Notes under the pieces: model-generated
The model's input: the letters and a program-made list of their open reading frames with translations, nothing else
Database searches by the model: none
What the model was told of the DNA's origin: nothing
Program-made: the position numbers and the translations under genes
Assembly: GCA_963762075.1 (NCBI GenBank)
Contig: CAVXJC010000006.1
Span: 496,001 to 560,000 of the forward strand
DNA length: 64,000 nt
Reading direction: 5' to 3'
From: JAOUEA01 sp963762075
GTDB lineage: Bacteria > Actinomycetota > UBA4738 > HRBIN12
In this document: in pieces, positions 44,119 to 52,359 of the stretch
Layout: each line of letters begins with the position of its first letter
Numbering within the stretch: the first letter of the stretch is position 1

Positions 44119-44532
44119 GTGGACGCCAAGAAGCTCGGATCCGTACCCCTGTTCGCGGGACTTTCGAAGAAAGAGCGCCAACAGGTGGCCCAGCATGCCG
44201 ACATCGTCGACCTCCCGGCGCGCTATCACCTCTGCGACCAGGGGGCGTTCGCGCACGAGTTCTTCGTGCTGCTCGATGGAAGCGTCGAGGTCACCCAGGA
44301 CGGTCGTCACCTCACCGACCTCTCGGCCGGCGACTTCTTCGGGGAAGTCGCGCTCGTCGCGCACGACCGGCGCACCGCGAGCGTGGTGGCTACGACGCCG
44401 ATCACCGCGATCGTGATGCATCAGCGTGACTTCGACACGATGCAGCGCGCGATCCCACACGTGGCCGAGAAGATCCATGAAGCGGTGCGCGCCAGGTCGC
44501 CGCACCAGGCCGGCGATCCGTCGGAGGACTAG
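44119..44532 (+). CDS. Cyclic nucleotide-binding domain protein
   Basis: A 137-residue protein consisting of one CNB domain: LFAGLSKKERQQVAQHADI, GAFAHEFFVLLDGSVEV, then the phosphate-binding cassette LSAGDFFGEVALVAHDRRTASVVA, with the FGE-ALV-RTAS residues that contact the cyclic phosphate. There is no DNA-binding or catalytic domain. The GTG start follows AGGAGG by six bases, an ideal site; the longer frame upstream runs through the tRNAs. A small cAMP/cGMP sensor; a cyclase fusion exists elsewhere in the window (8830-12459). Confidence 0.88.
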   Translation: MDAKKLGSVPLFAGLSKKERQQVAQHADIVDLPARYHLCDQGAFAHEFFVLLDGSVEVTQDGRHLTDLSAGDFFGEVALVAHDRRTASVVATTPITAIVMHQRDFDTMQRAIPHVAEKIHEAVRARSPHQAGDPSED

Positions 44533-45008
44533 GGCCGAGCGGATCCACGTCGGCCGCGGAAGAACTCCCGCACCACCTCGCCGCATTCCTTGGCAAGCAC
44601 GCCGGAGGTCAGCTCGACGTGATGGTTCAGTCGGGCATCGCGCACGAGATCGCCGAGCGAGCCGGCGAACCCCGCTTTCGGGTCCGTTGCGCCGAACACG
44701 ACCCGCTGCACCCGCGCCAGCACGATCGCTCCGGCGCACATGGCGCATGGTTCGAGCGTGACGACGAGCGTGCACCCGTCGAGTCGCCAGGAACCTGTGC
44801 GGCGCGCGGCTTCCCGCAGCACGAGCACCTCGGCGTGCGCGGTCGGATCCTGGAGCCTTTCCCGGCCGTTGCCGGCGGCTGCGAGCACATCCCCATCTCG
44901 CGCGATCACGGCGCCCACGGGCACATCGCCGGTCGCCACGCAGGACCGCGCTTCTTCGAGCGCGAGATACATGAGCGTCTCGTCGCTCTGCTGACTAGTC
45001 CGATCCAT
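44529..45008 (-). CDS. tadA: tRNA-specific adenosine deaminase
   Basis: A 159-residue zinc deaminase that converts A34 of tRNA-Arg(ACG) to inosine; that tRNA is encoded in this window at 55228-55302. The zinc/catalytic HAEVLVLREAAR and TLEPCAMCAGAIVLAR are intact. I chose the ATG at 45008, which starts two bases after the upstream gene's stop; an upstream in-frame start at 45044 lies inside that gene. The gene ends with a four-base overlap with the convergent CNB gene. Confidence 0.92.
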   Translation of the reverse strand: MDRTSQQSDETLMYLALEEARSCVATGDVPVGAVIARDGDVLAAAGNGRERLQDPTAHAEVLVLREAARRTGSWRLDGCTLVVTLEPCAMCAGAIVLARVQRVVFGATDPKAGFAGSLGDLVRDARLNHHVELTSGVLAKECGEVVREFFRGRRGSARP

Positions 45009-45009
45009 A

Positions 45010-45366
45010 CTAGTAACGATCGATCTCGTGGAGCCGCTCGTCATCGATGCCGAAATGGTGCGCGATCTCGTGAACGACCGTCTCGGCGATCACGCGCTTC
45101 AGCGCAAGGTCGCCCGGGCCGGCTTCCCTGGCGATCGGCACGGCGAAGAGCGTGATGCGATCGGGCAACACGCCTGCGTAGTCGCTGCCGCGCTCGGTGA
45201 GCGGGATACCCTCGTACAACCCGAGGGTACCGGGGTCGACGTCGTCGGGCGGGAAGTCGTCGACCAGCACCTCCACGTTGTCGAGCGCCCCGTGGACCCA
45301 CTCCGGCAGGGCATCGAGAGCTTCGGCGACGAGCGCCATGAGTCGCTCCTGCGCGCCCGTCGGCAT
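45010..45366 (-). CDS. Zincin-like metallopeptidase (DUF1025 family)
   Basis: A 118-residue protein with the motif VVHEIAHHFGIDDERLHEID, an HExxHxxGxxD zinc site near the C-terminus, after a domain containing VEVLVDDFPPDD and GLYEGIPLTERG. These small actinobacterial and alpha-proteobacterial proteins have a minimal zincin fold with no known substrate. It is immediately upstream of tadA. Its start is 18 bp from the divergent pncB start, with a -10 TAGGCT seven bases before the ATG. Confidence 0.82.
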   Translation of the reverse strand: MPTGAQERLMALVAEALDALPEWVHGALDNVEVLVDDFPPDDVDPGTLGLYEGIPLTERGSDYAGVLPDRITLFAVPIAREAGPGDLALKRVIAETVVHEIAHHFGIDDERLHEIDRY

Positions 45367-45372
45367 GGTGGG

Positions 45373-45379
45373 TAGCCTA
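45373..45379. promoter_or_regulatory. Shared symmetric -10 element for pncB and the metallopeptidase gene
   Basis: TAGCCT on the plus strand (45373-45378) ends six bases before the pncB ATG (45385), and TAGGCT on the minus strand (45379-45374) ends seven bases before the metallopeptidase ATG (45366). The core GTAG-C-CTAC is a 9-bp palindrome at 45372-45380. Neither gene has a Shine-Dalgarno in the remaining bases. Confidence 0.6.
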
Positions 45380-45384
45380 CGCGT

Positions 45385-46734
45385 ATGCCGGGGGGCCTCC
45401 TCACCGATCTGTACGAGCTGAACATGGCGGCCAGCTACCTGCGTCGCGACATGAACCACGCCGCGACGTTCAGCCTCTACGTGCGAGGTCTGCCGAAAGC
45501 GCGGGGCTTCTTGGTCGCGGCCGGACTCGAAGCGTGCATCGAGTTCCTGGAGTCGTTCTCCTTCACCGATGCCGAGCTCGAGGTGCTCGGTTCGATGGGC
45601 TTCGACGACCGCGCGCTCGCCGACTTCTCGACGCTGCGCTTCGAGGGCGAAGTCTGGGCCGTTCCAGAGGGACGCATCGTGCATTCCGAGGAGCCGTTGC
45701 TCGAGCTCACGGCTCCGGTCGCCGTGGCGCAGGTGATCGAGACCGTGCTGCTGAATCAGATCACGCTGCACACGACGCTCGCATCGAAGGCGGCACGATA
45801 CGTGACCGCGGCTGAGGGGCGCCGACTCGTCGACTTCGCCTTCCGACGAACCCACGGTGTGGAAGCCGCGATGGCCGTCGCGAGGTCGAGCGCGCTCGTC
45901 GGGTTCGTGGCGACGTCGAACGTCGAGGCGGCCCGCCGGTACGGCTTGGCGGTCGCCGGCACCATGGCGCACTCGTTCATCGAGGCGTTCCCGACCGAGG
46001 GCGACGCGTTCCGCGCGTTCGCGGAGGATCACCCGAGCCGGACGACCTTCCTGGTCGACACGTACGACACGCTCGACGGCGTGCGTGCTGCGATCGGCAC
46101 GATCGACGACCTGGGGCTCGACGGTGACCTCGGGGTGCGACTCGACAGCGGCGACCTCGACGCGCTGGCCAGGGGTGCCCGCGCCCTGCTCGACGACGCC
46201 GGGCTCCCGCATGCACGCATCTTCGCGAGCGGCGGACTCGACGAGCTTGAGGTGCATGAGCTGGTGCAGGCGGGCGCGCCCGTCGATGCCTTCGGTATCG
46301 GCACGCAGATGGGTGTCTCGGCCGACGCCCCGTACATCGACTCCGTGTACAAGCTCGTGGAGTTCGACGGGCGCCCGGTGATGAAGCTCTCGTCGGCGAA
46401 GGTGAACCCACCGGGCCGTAAGCAGATCTGGCGCCGCCATGATGGCGAGCACGCCGACGTGCTCGCGTTGCGGGATGAGCATCGGCCCTCCGGTGCGACG
46501 CCGCTCCTGGAGCCGGTGATGCGAGATGGCCGACGGCTCGCGCCGGCAACGCCACCGGATGCCACACTCGACGCGGCGCGCGCATACTTCGAGGCCGACC
46601 TCACCCGCGTGCCACAGAAGGCGCGGCGCCTCACCCACCCCGAGCATCTGATCGTGCCGCACAGCCCGGCGTTGCGCGCGCTGACCGAGCGCACCCGCGA
46701 CGAGGCCGAGGCACGATCGGGCGTGGCGAGATGA
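45385..46734 (+). CDS. pncB: Nicotinate phosphoribosyltransferase
   Basis: A 449-residue enzyme that makes nicotinate mononucleotide from nicotinate and PRPP in NAD salvage. LLTDLYELNMAASYLRR is the N-terminal signature, FAFRRTHGVEAAMAVAR the catalytic His region, and VRLDSGDLDALARGARALLD with FASGGLDELEV the PRPP/barrel part. The C-terminal ending APTPPDATLDAARAYFEADL type is normal. Leaderless transcript is predicted from the -10 at 45373. Confidence 0.95.
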   Translation: MPGGLLTDLYELNMAASYLRRDMNHAATFSLYVRGLPKARGFLVAAGLEACIEFLESFSFTDAELEVLGSMGFDDRALADFSTLRFEGEVWAVPEGRIVHSEEPLLELTAPVAVAQVIETVLLNQITLHTTLASKAARYVTAAEGRRLVDFAFRRTHGVEAAMAVARSSALVGFVATSNVEAARRYGLAVAGTMAHSFIEAFPTEGDAFRAFAEDHPSRTTFLVDTYDTLDGVRAAIGTIDDLGLDGDLGVRLDSGDLDALARGARALLDDAGLPHARIFASGGLDELEVHELVQAGAPVDAFGIGTQMGVSADAPYIDSVYKLVEFDGRPVMKLSSAKVNPPGRKQIWRRHDGEHADVLALRDEHRPSGATPLLEPVMRDGRRLAPATPPDATLDAARAYFEADLTRVPQKARRLTHPEHLIVPHSPALRALTERTRDEAEARSGVAR

Positions 46735-46863
46735 GCCGCGCGATCGGCGAGCGTGCGCACGGCGTCGACTCGCTCCGCGCAGCCGTCGCGGTTGTGCATC
46801 GGCCGCCGCACCCGTAGGGTGCGACGAAGACCCGAACCGACCCCCCTGGGGAGGGCTCTCGAC

Positions 46864-47925
46864 ATGAGGAATGCGTTCCGCCCGTCCATCGCTTGGTTCG
46901 GCGCTCGGTTGGCGCTCTCCTTCGTGATGCTGATCGGCGCGGCGTCGCCGGCGACATCGGCCTTCGTCAACCCCGACGTGGTGAAGGGCACCACGCTGTT
47001 CGAGGGCTACGGCTCGGCGACTCACATCGGGTCGCGCAGGCTTTTCGCATGGTCGAACGAGGTCGGCCGGATCGGCACCGATCTCGCGGCATACGTCGAA
47101 ACGAACGGCGGCACCCTCACACGCATCAATGCCAGGCGCACGACCGCGTACGTGGGCGGTTTCGACCAGGGCACCGATCGGGTGATCTTCCAGCAGACAC
47201 ACGGGGGCGAGTCCGACCTGTTCCTCTACGACATCAGCGACGATCGGCGGGTCGCGCTGAAAAGGCTGAACGACGACCAGTGGCAATGGAACCCCTCGAT
47301 CGACAGCCACCGCGCCACGACTTGGATCGTCTACGGGGTGAACCGGTTCGACGGTCCCGCGGCGAAGTGGCGACTCTTCCTCTTCAACGGCGCCACGGGC
47401 GAGCGCACCCTGCTCGAAGAGACGACCAACCGATGCGGCTGTCTGTTCCCGGGCACGATCGCGTACCCGTGGGTCACGTGGGCGGTCGGCGACGACGCGA
47501 CGGCCTGGCGCTACGACATCCGCACCGGCGAGCGCTCCCCCCTGCTGCCGACCGATCACGACGAGTACGGCGTGGCGATCACTCCCGAGGGCATCGCCTA
47601 CGTCGCGCGATCGGGCGATCGGTGCGGTGAGGCCGCCTCGCTCTACCGCGTGAACCGAAAGGGCGTCCCTTACCTGCTGCACGAGCTCGCCGACGGCAAC
47701 GAGGCGGCCAACCTGAGCGTGGACTTCATCGGACCCCACGACCGGCTGTACTTCGACCGACGCACCTGCCGCAACAGCTCCGCAGACGTGTTGCGCCTGC
47801 GGCGCGCGGACCTCGTCGGCGACCCGGCTCGTCCCGCCGCCCTCACAGCCGGGAACGGACGATCGGGGCCGGGGGGATTCAGGCCGTCGGGAGCCAGCCC
47901 GGACGCGTCGCCTCGAACGCGCTGA
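46864..47925 (+). CDS. Secreted beta-propeller-like protein
   Basis: A 353-residue exported protein with a signal peptide ending SPATSA before FVNP. Repeated W/Y-D patterns such as DLFLYDISDDRR, WRLFLFNGATGERTLL, AWRYDIRTGERSPLL and ASLYRVNRKGV suggest a TolB/WD40-like propeller of about six blades. Two cysteine pairs occur (CGC; CGE/C). A good GGGGAGGG precedes the ATG at 46864; the upstream ATG at 46753 is not. Function unknown; no catalytic motif. The final 47 bases overlap the convergent leuD. Confidence 0.72.
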   Translation: MRNAFRPSIAWFGARLALSFVMLIGAASPATSAFVNPDVVKGTTLFEGYGSATHIGSRRLFAWSNEVGRIGTDLAAYVETNGGTLTRINARRTTAYVGGFDQGTDRVIFQQTHGGESDLFLYDISDDRRVALKRLNDDQWQWNPSIDSHRATTWIVYGVNRFDGPAAKWRLFLFNGATGERTLLEETTNRCGCLFPGTIAYPWVTWAVGDDATAWRYDIRTGERSPLLPTDHDEYGVAITPEGIAYVARSGDRCGEAASLYRVNRKGVPYLLHELADGNEAANLSVDFIGPHDRLYFDRRTCRNSSADVLRLRRADLVGDPARPAALTAGNGRSGPGGFRPSGASPDASPRTR

Positions 47926-48463
47926 TCTTCTCTTCGTTCCGAAGAGACAAGCCGATGTCGTCGAGGCCCTCGATCAGGCGCCAGTGGGTGAACTCGTCGA
48001 TGTCGAACGACTCGTCGAGCCCTGGGGCCCGCACGGCGCGACCGGGCAGATCGACCACGATACGGGTGGTGGGGTCATCGAGCACGGCGTCCATGAGGGC
48101 TCGAACCGACTCGGCTCGCAACTCGATCGGCAGCACCCCGACCTTGAAGCAGTTGTTGCGGAAGATGTCGGCGAAGCTCGGTGCGATCACGGCGCGGAAC
48201 CCGTAGTCCTCGAGCGCCCAGGGGGCGTGCTCTCGGCTGGAGCCGCTTCCGAAGTTCGCGCCCGTGATCAAGATGCTCGCCCCGTCGAACCGGGGATCGT
48301 TGAGCACGAACCCCGGATCCTTGCGCCACTCGTCGAACAGGAAGGGTCCGAATCCGCTTCGCTCGATGCGCTTCAGGTACTGGGCAGGGATGATCTGGTC
48401 CGTGTCGACGTCGGATCGATCCAGCGGCACGGCCGTGCCTTCGATGACGGCGATCGGTTCCAT
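47879..48463 (-). CDS. leuD: 3-isopropylmalate dehydratase small subunit
   Basis: The 194-residue swivelling subunit of isopropylmalate isomerase in leucine synthesis. DVDTDQIIPAQYLKR opens it, followed by the active-site loop GANFGSGSSREHAPWALEDYGFRAV, where SSREHAPWAL is the signature. Four bases separate leuC and leuD. It overlaps the convergent propeller gene. Confidence 0.96.
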   Translation of the reverse strand: MEPIAVIEGTAVPLDRSDVDTDQIIPAQYLKRIERSGFGPFLFDEWRKDPGFVLNDPRFDGASILITGANFGSGSSREHAPWALEDYGFRAVIAPSFADIFRNNCFKVGVLPIELRAESVRALMDAVLDDPTTRIVVDLPGRAVRAPGLDESFDIDEFTHWRLIEGLDDIGLSLRNEEKISAFEATRPGWLPTA

Positions 48464-48467
48464 CGGT

Positions 48468-49889
48468 TCACACCACCTGCCTGACCGGAAGCTCGTCCGG
48501 AGTTCCGAACCGACCGAGCACCGCGGTGGCGGCGGCGACGGCGGGACTCACCAGATGGGTGCGCCCACCCTTTCCCTGGCGCCCCTCGAAGTTGCGGTTG
48601 CTCGTGCTCGCACTGCGCTCGCCAGGGGCAAGGGTATCGGGGTTCATGCCCAGGCACATCGAGCAGCCTGCTCCGCGCCAATCGAACCCGGCCTCGGTGA
48701 ATACCACGTCGAGGCCCTCCCGTTCGGCTTGGATCTTCACGGCAACGCTGCCAGGAACCACCAGTGCTCGCAGGTTCGAGGCGACCTTCCGCCCACCCAC
48801 GACCTCTGCCGCGAGCCGCAGATCCTCGATGCGCGAATTCGTGCACGAGCCGAGGAACACCGTGTCGGGTCGGATCTCGCGCATGGGCGTGCCGGGCGTG
48901 AGGTCCATGTACGCGAGCGCCCTCGAGGCCGCGTCGCGCTTGGCCGGCTCGGCGAAGCTGTCGGGCTCGGGGACGACCTGGTCGATCGTCACCGACTGGG
49001 CAGGATTCGTGCCCCAGCTCACGAACGGCTTGAGAGAGGTCGCGTCGAGCTCGACCTCGGCGTCGAAGGTCGCGTCCAGGTCGCTCGGCAACGAGCGCCA
49101 ATCGTCGAGCGCGGCTTCCCAGTCGGAACCCGTGGGCGCGTGGGGGCGACCCTCGACGTAGGCGAACGTCGTGTCGTCCGGTGCGACCATACCGGCGCGC
49201 GCCCCACCTTCGATCGACATGTTGCAGATCGTCATGCGACCTTCCATCGACAGCGCCCTGATTGCGGTGCCCCGGTACTCGATCACGTGGCCGACGCCGC
49301 CACTCGTGCCGATGCGGTTGATGATGGCGAGGATGATGTCCTTCGCGCTCACACCCTCCGGAAGCTCTCCCTCGACGGTCACGGCCATGGTCTTGGCGGG
49401 GTGTTGGGGAAGCGTCTGCGTCGCGAGCACGTGCTCGACCTCGCTCGTGCCGATGCCGAACGCGAGCGCACCGAAGGCACCGTGGGTCGATGTATGGGAG
49501 TCGCCGCAAACGATCGTCATGCCGGGCTGGGTGTAGCCCATCTCTGGTCCGATCACGTGCACGATGCCCTGCCCGGCCCCTCCCCAGGGATAGAGCGTGA
49601 CCCCGAACTCGTCAGCGTTGGTCTGCAGGGCATGCATCTGCCTCGCGCTTATCTCGTCGGTCACCGGTCCCTCGGTCGTGGGCACGTTGTGGTCCATCGT
49701 GGCGACGGTGAGGTCGGGGCGACGGACCGTGCGACCGTGCATGCGCAAGCTCTCGAACGCCTGTGGGCTCGTCACCTCGTGCACGAGGTGCAGGTCGACG
49801 TAGAGCAAATCGGGCTCGCCCTCGGCACGATGAACGACATGGCGTTCCCATACCTTCTCCGCCAACGTCTGCGGTGAGCTCTCGGGCAT
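48468..49889 (-). CDS. leuC: 3-isopropylmalate dehydratase large subunit
   Basis: The 473-residue catalytic subunit with a 4Fe-4S cluster. Cysteines are in TVFLGSCTNSRIEDL and GAGCSMCLGMNPD. GDSHTSTHGAFGALAFGIGTSEVEHVLATQ is the aconitase signature. The ATG at 49889 follows GGAGG by 10 bases. Upstream in-frame residues are antisense to the IclR gene. leuCD faces the regulator across 90 bases. Confidence 0.97.
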   Translation of the reverse strand: MPESSPQTLAEKVWERHVVHRAEGEPDLLYVDLHLVHEVTSPQAFESLRMHGRTVRRPDLTVATMDHNVPTTEGPVTDEISARQMHALQTNADEFGVTLYPWGGAGQGIVHVIGPEMGYTQPGMTIVCGDSHTSTHGAFGALAFGIGTSEVEHVLATQTLPQHPAKTMAVTVEGELPEGVSAKDIILAIINRIGTSGGVGHVIEYRGTAIRALSMEGRMTICNMSIEGGARAGMVAPDDTTFAYVEGRPHAPTGSDWEAALDDWRSLPSDLDATFDAEVELDATSLKPFVSWGTNPAQSVTIDQVVPEPDSFAEPAKRDAASRALAYMDLTPGTPMREIRPDTVFLGSCTNSRIEDLRLAAEVVGGRKVASNLRALVVPGSVAVKIQAEREGLDVVFTEAGFDWRGAGCSMCLGMNPDTLAPGERSASTSNRNFEGRQGKGGRTHLVSPAVAAATAVLGRFGTPDELPVRQVV

Positions 49890-49941
49890 GCGCTCGGTCC
49901 TCCGTGCTCTCGAGGAGCCTCTGGTGTGGTCCTCGGACGTT

Positions 49942-49958
49942 GTTCCACGATGTGGAAC
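49942..49958. promoter_or_regulatory. Operator-like 17-bp inverted repeat between leuC and the IclR gene
   Basis: GTTCCACGATGTGGAAC, two 7-bp arms with a 3-bp spacer, is perfect. A second half-site TGGAAC occurs at 49974-49979, touching the regulator's ATG. Such TTCCA-N-TGGAA symmetry resembles operators of IclR-family proteins, and this gap controls both leuCD and the regulator gene. Confidence 0.6.
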
Positions 49959-49979
49959 TGTGATACCGATATATGGAAC

Positions 49980-50762
49980 ATGAAGGTAACAGATGCCCAT
50001 GGAAGCCGCGACATCGCCGAGACCGCCGTCGGCGTGGTCGACCGCTGCGTCGCCGTTGTCGATGCGGTCCAGCACGGCGCTCGGTCGCACGCGGCAGTCG
50101 CGGCAGCCACGGGGCTGCCTCGCACGACGGCACACAGGCTCCTCAACTCCCTCGAGCAACACGGCCTGATCGAGCAGATCGGGGGATGGGGATACCGCCT
50201 CGGGCCGCGCCTGCTGCAGATCGCGGGCGCCGCGATGCAGGAACCGAGTCTTCGTGCGGTCGCACATCCGGTGCTCGAGCGCTTGGCGGAGATCACCGGT
50301 GAAAGCGCCCAGCTCTACGTGCGATCGCTCGAGGGACGGATCTGCGTCGACGGCGTCCAATCGTCGAACGAGCTGAGGACCTTCGTGCAGATCGGTGCCG
50401 AGCTGCCCGTCTGGGCAGGCTCAGCGGGCAAGGTGTTCATGGCGTGGACGGCTGAACCAGCCCGCAGCGAGCTCGTGGCGCGAGCCCGAGCGATCACCCC
50501 GGAGACCCCCGTCGGGGGCAGGCTCCGCCAGCAGCTCGCCACAGCCCGCCGCCGGGGCTGGGCGTCGAGCGCCGGCGAGCGAGAAAGAGGCGTGGGCTCG
50601 CTCAGCGTCCCGGTCCTCGGCCGACACGAGGAACTGATCGCCGTCGTCTCGATCTCGGGTCCGACCTCACGCGTCTCGCGGATCGGTGCGAAACGCTATG
50701 CCCCGGCCGTCATCGCCGCCGCCAACGAGATAGAGGCTGCCCTCGGCATAGCGCGGAGCTGA
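49980..50762 (+). CDS. IclR-family regulator of leuCD (NdgR/LtbR-type)
   Basis: A 260-residue regulator: residues about 14-75 form the winged helix-turn-helix (HAAVAAATGLPRTTAHRLLNSLEQHGLIEQ), and the rest is the IclR ligand domain (AQLYVRSLEGRICVDGVQSS, GSAGKVFMAW, GVGSLSVPVLGRHEELIAVVS). In Streptomyces and Corynebacterium the IclR-type proteins NdgR (AreB) and LtbR lie divergent from leuCD and control leucine genes. The same arrangement here supports that role. Confidence 0.88.
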   Translation: MKVTDAHGSRDIAETAVGVVDRCVAVVDAVQHGARSHAAVAAATGLPRTTAHRLLNSLEQHGLIEQIGGWGYRLGPRLLQIAGAAMQEPSLRAVAHPVLERLAEITGESAQLYVRSLEGRICVDGVQSSNELRTFVQIGAELPVWAGSAGKVFMAWTAEPARSELVARARAITPETPVGGRLRQQLATARRRGWASSAGERERGVGSLSVPVLGRHEELIAVVSISGPTSRVSRIGAKRYAPAVIAAANEIEAALGIARS

Positions 50763-50772
50763 CCACCTCGCG

Positions 50773-50778
50773 TAAGCT
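50773..50778 (+). promoter_or_regulatory. -10 hexamer TAAGCT of the mannosyltransferase gene
   Basis: TAAGCT ends nine bases before the ATG at 50788, right after the IclR stop. No ribosome binding site. A leaderless or nearly leaderless transcript is likely. Confidence 0.45.
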
Positions 50779-50787
50779 CGGGCGCAC

Positions 50788-52359
50788 ATGTCTCGAGTAC
50801 AGGCCCTGCAGCGCACGGTGGACGGATGGCTCACAGGCGGCCGCGCCGTCAGGGCATCGATCGCGACCTTCACTGCCGTGGCGCTCATCTCCGCCACGCC
50901 CAGCTCGCCGTTCCACCCCGTGTTACCCGAGAGCCAAGGCAACGGGCCATTCGGCGTGATCGCTCACGTGCTGTTCCTCGACCGGCTGCCGCATGGCATG
51001 TTGATCGGGATCGGCTTCATCGCGATGATCGCGGCGGGGGTCGCCTTCTTGCTTCTGCTCTGGTCGGCTGAAAGAGGCGACGTGTCCACCAAGACGGTCG
51101 TCACCCTCGCGTTGATCTACCACTTCGTGGTGCTGCTGTTGCCGCTGCTCCTCTCGCGCGATGTCTTCAGCTATGCGATCTACGGGCGCATCTTGAGTCG
51201 GTACGGTCAGAACCCCTATGTCAGCACGCCGGCCGACTTCCCCGCCAACGACATCTCACGGTTCGTCTGGGACGGCTGGCGCGACACCCCTTCGGTCTAC
51301 GGGCCGGTCTTCGTGTGGCTCGCCGCCGCGATCACCGCGGTGTTCCGCGGGTTGGTCGATGTCATCGAGGCGTTCCGGGCCGTGGCGGTGGCGGCGAGTC
51401 TCGGGTCGCTCTGGTTCGTCGTTCGGCTCGTGGGAAGGGTGCGGCCGAGCCGGCAGGCGTATGCGGCCGCGATGCTCGGGCTCAATCCGGTGGTGCTGTT
51501 CCACACCGTCGGGGGTGGGCATGTCGATGTGCTCGTGATGCTTGCCGTGGCGGCGGCGATCTACCTCGTCGCCACTCAGCGGGAACTGCCCGCAACGGTC
51601 GTGCTGAGCGTCGGAGCATTGGTGAAGATCTCGGCGGCCGTGCCACTCGCGCTCCTGATCGCGTACGTGGTCACCCGCGCCGAGCCGTCACGCCGCTGGA
51701 AGGTCGCCGGCGCCCATATCTGCACCGCTCTGGGCATCGCGTTCATCGCCGTCGTGCCGTTCATGCAGCGGTCGAACCCCACCCTGGGCATGATGGATCT
51801 GATGCAACACGACTCGTGGATCGCGCCACCCGCATTGGTCGAGCGCCTCTTCGAGGGAGTGGGAACAGTGGTCGCGGGAGATCTCGGCGGCACGGCAGGA
51901 GTGGTGGTCGCGCGGATCGGCATGTTCGCGGCACTCGCTGCCGGACTCTTCACGATCATGCGCCAGGTGGTGCGCCACGCGGGCGAGGGATCGGTCTCGT
52001 TCCTAGCGGCCGCGTGGGGGTGGTCCTTCCTGCTCATGATGCTGTTCTCGCCCACGCTGTTCCCTTGGTACTTCGCCTGGATGCTGCCGGTGGCCTGGGC
52101 GCTTCCACGAGTGCCTCGTCGCACGCTCGAACTCTCGTTCATCGCGCTCGTCACGGCGCAGCTCACGACCGAGAACTTCCGGCTTCCTGATTGGATGCAC
52201 GTCGACCTGGCGATCGGGCATCCCATCTTGGTGATCGTGCTCGTGTGGTTCCTGCGCGATCTCTACCTGCGCCTCACCCATGATGTGCCGCTCGACGCCG
52301 AGACCGAAGAGGTGCTGTTGGCGCGGGCCGAGGCGAGGCCACCCGCCTACCAGGCGTAG
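50788..52359 (+). CDS. GT87/MptB-like polyprenol-phosphate-mannose mannosyltransferase
   Basis: A 523-residue membrane protein with about twelve transmembrane segments. The GT-C active-site loop is LLSRDVFSYAIYGRILSRYGQNPY, which matches the MptB/MptA type (D, YxxxGR, NPY), followed by SVYGPVFVWLAAAI and GGGHVDVLVMLAVA. These enzymes extend lipoarabinomannan/lipomannan cores from the outer membrane face using polyprenol phosphomannose. The family assignment is good, the exact linkage is inferred. Confidence 0.82.
   Translation: MSRVQALQRTVDGWLTGGRAVRASIATFTAVALISATPSSPFHPVLPESQGNGPFGVIAHVLFLDRLPHGMLIGIGFIAMIAAGVAFLLLLWSAERGDVSTKTVVTLALIYHFVVLLLPLLLSRDVFSYAIYGRILSRYGQNPYVSTPADFPANDISRFVWDGWRDTPSVYGPVFVWLAAAITAVFRGLVDVIEAFRAVAVAASLGSLWFVVRLVGRVRPSRQAYAAAMLGLNPVVLFHTVGGGHVDVLVMLAVAAAIYLVATQRELPATVVLSVGALVKISAAVPLALLIAYVVTRAEPSRRWKVAGAHICTALGIAFIAVVPFMQRSNPTLGMMDLMQHDSWIAPPALVERLFEGVGTVVAGDLGGTAGVVVARIGMFAALAAGLFTIMRQVVRHAGEGSVSFLAAAWGWSFLLMMLFSPTLFPWYFAWMLPVAWALPRVPRRTLELSFIALVTAQLTTENFRLPDWMHVDLAIGHPILVIVLVWFLRDLYLRLTHDVPLDAETEEVLLARAEARPPAYQA

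Noticed and set aside
45010..47739. A 909-codon frame extending the metallopeptidase upstream
   Set aside because: It runs antisense through pncB and the propeller gene; only the last 118 codons resemble a real protein.
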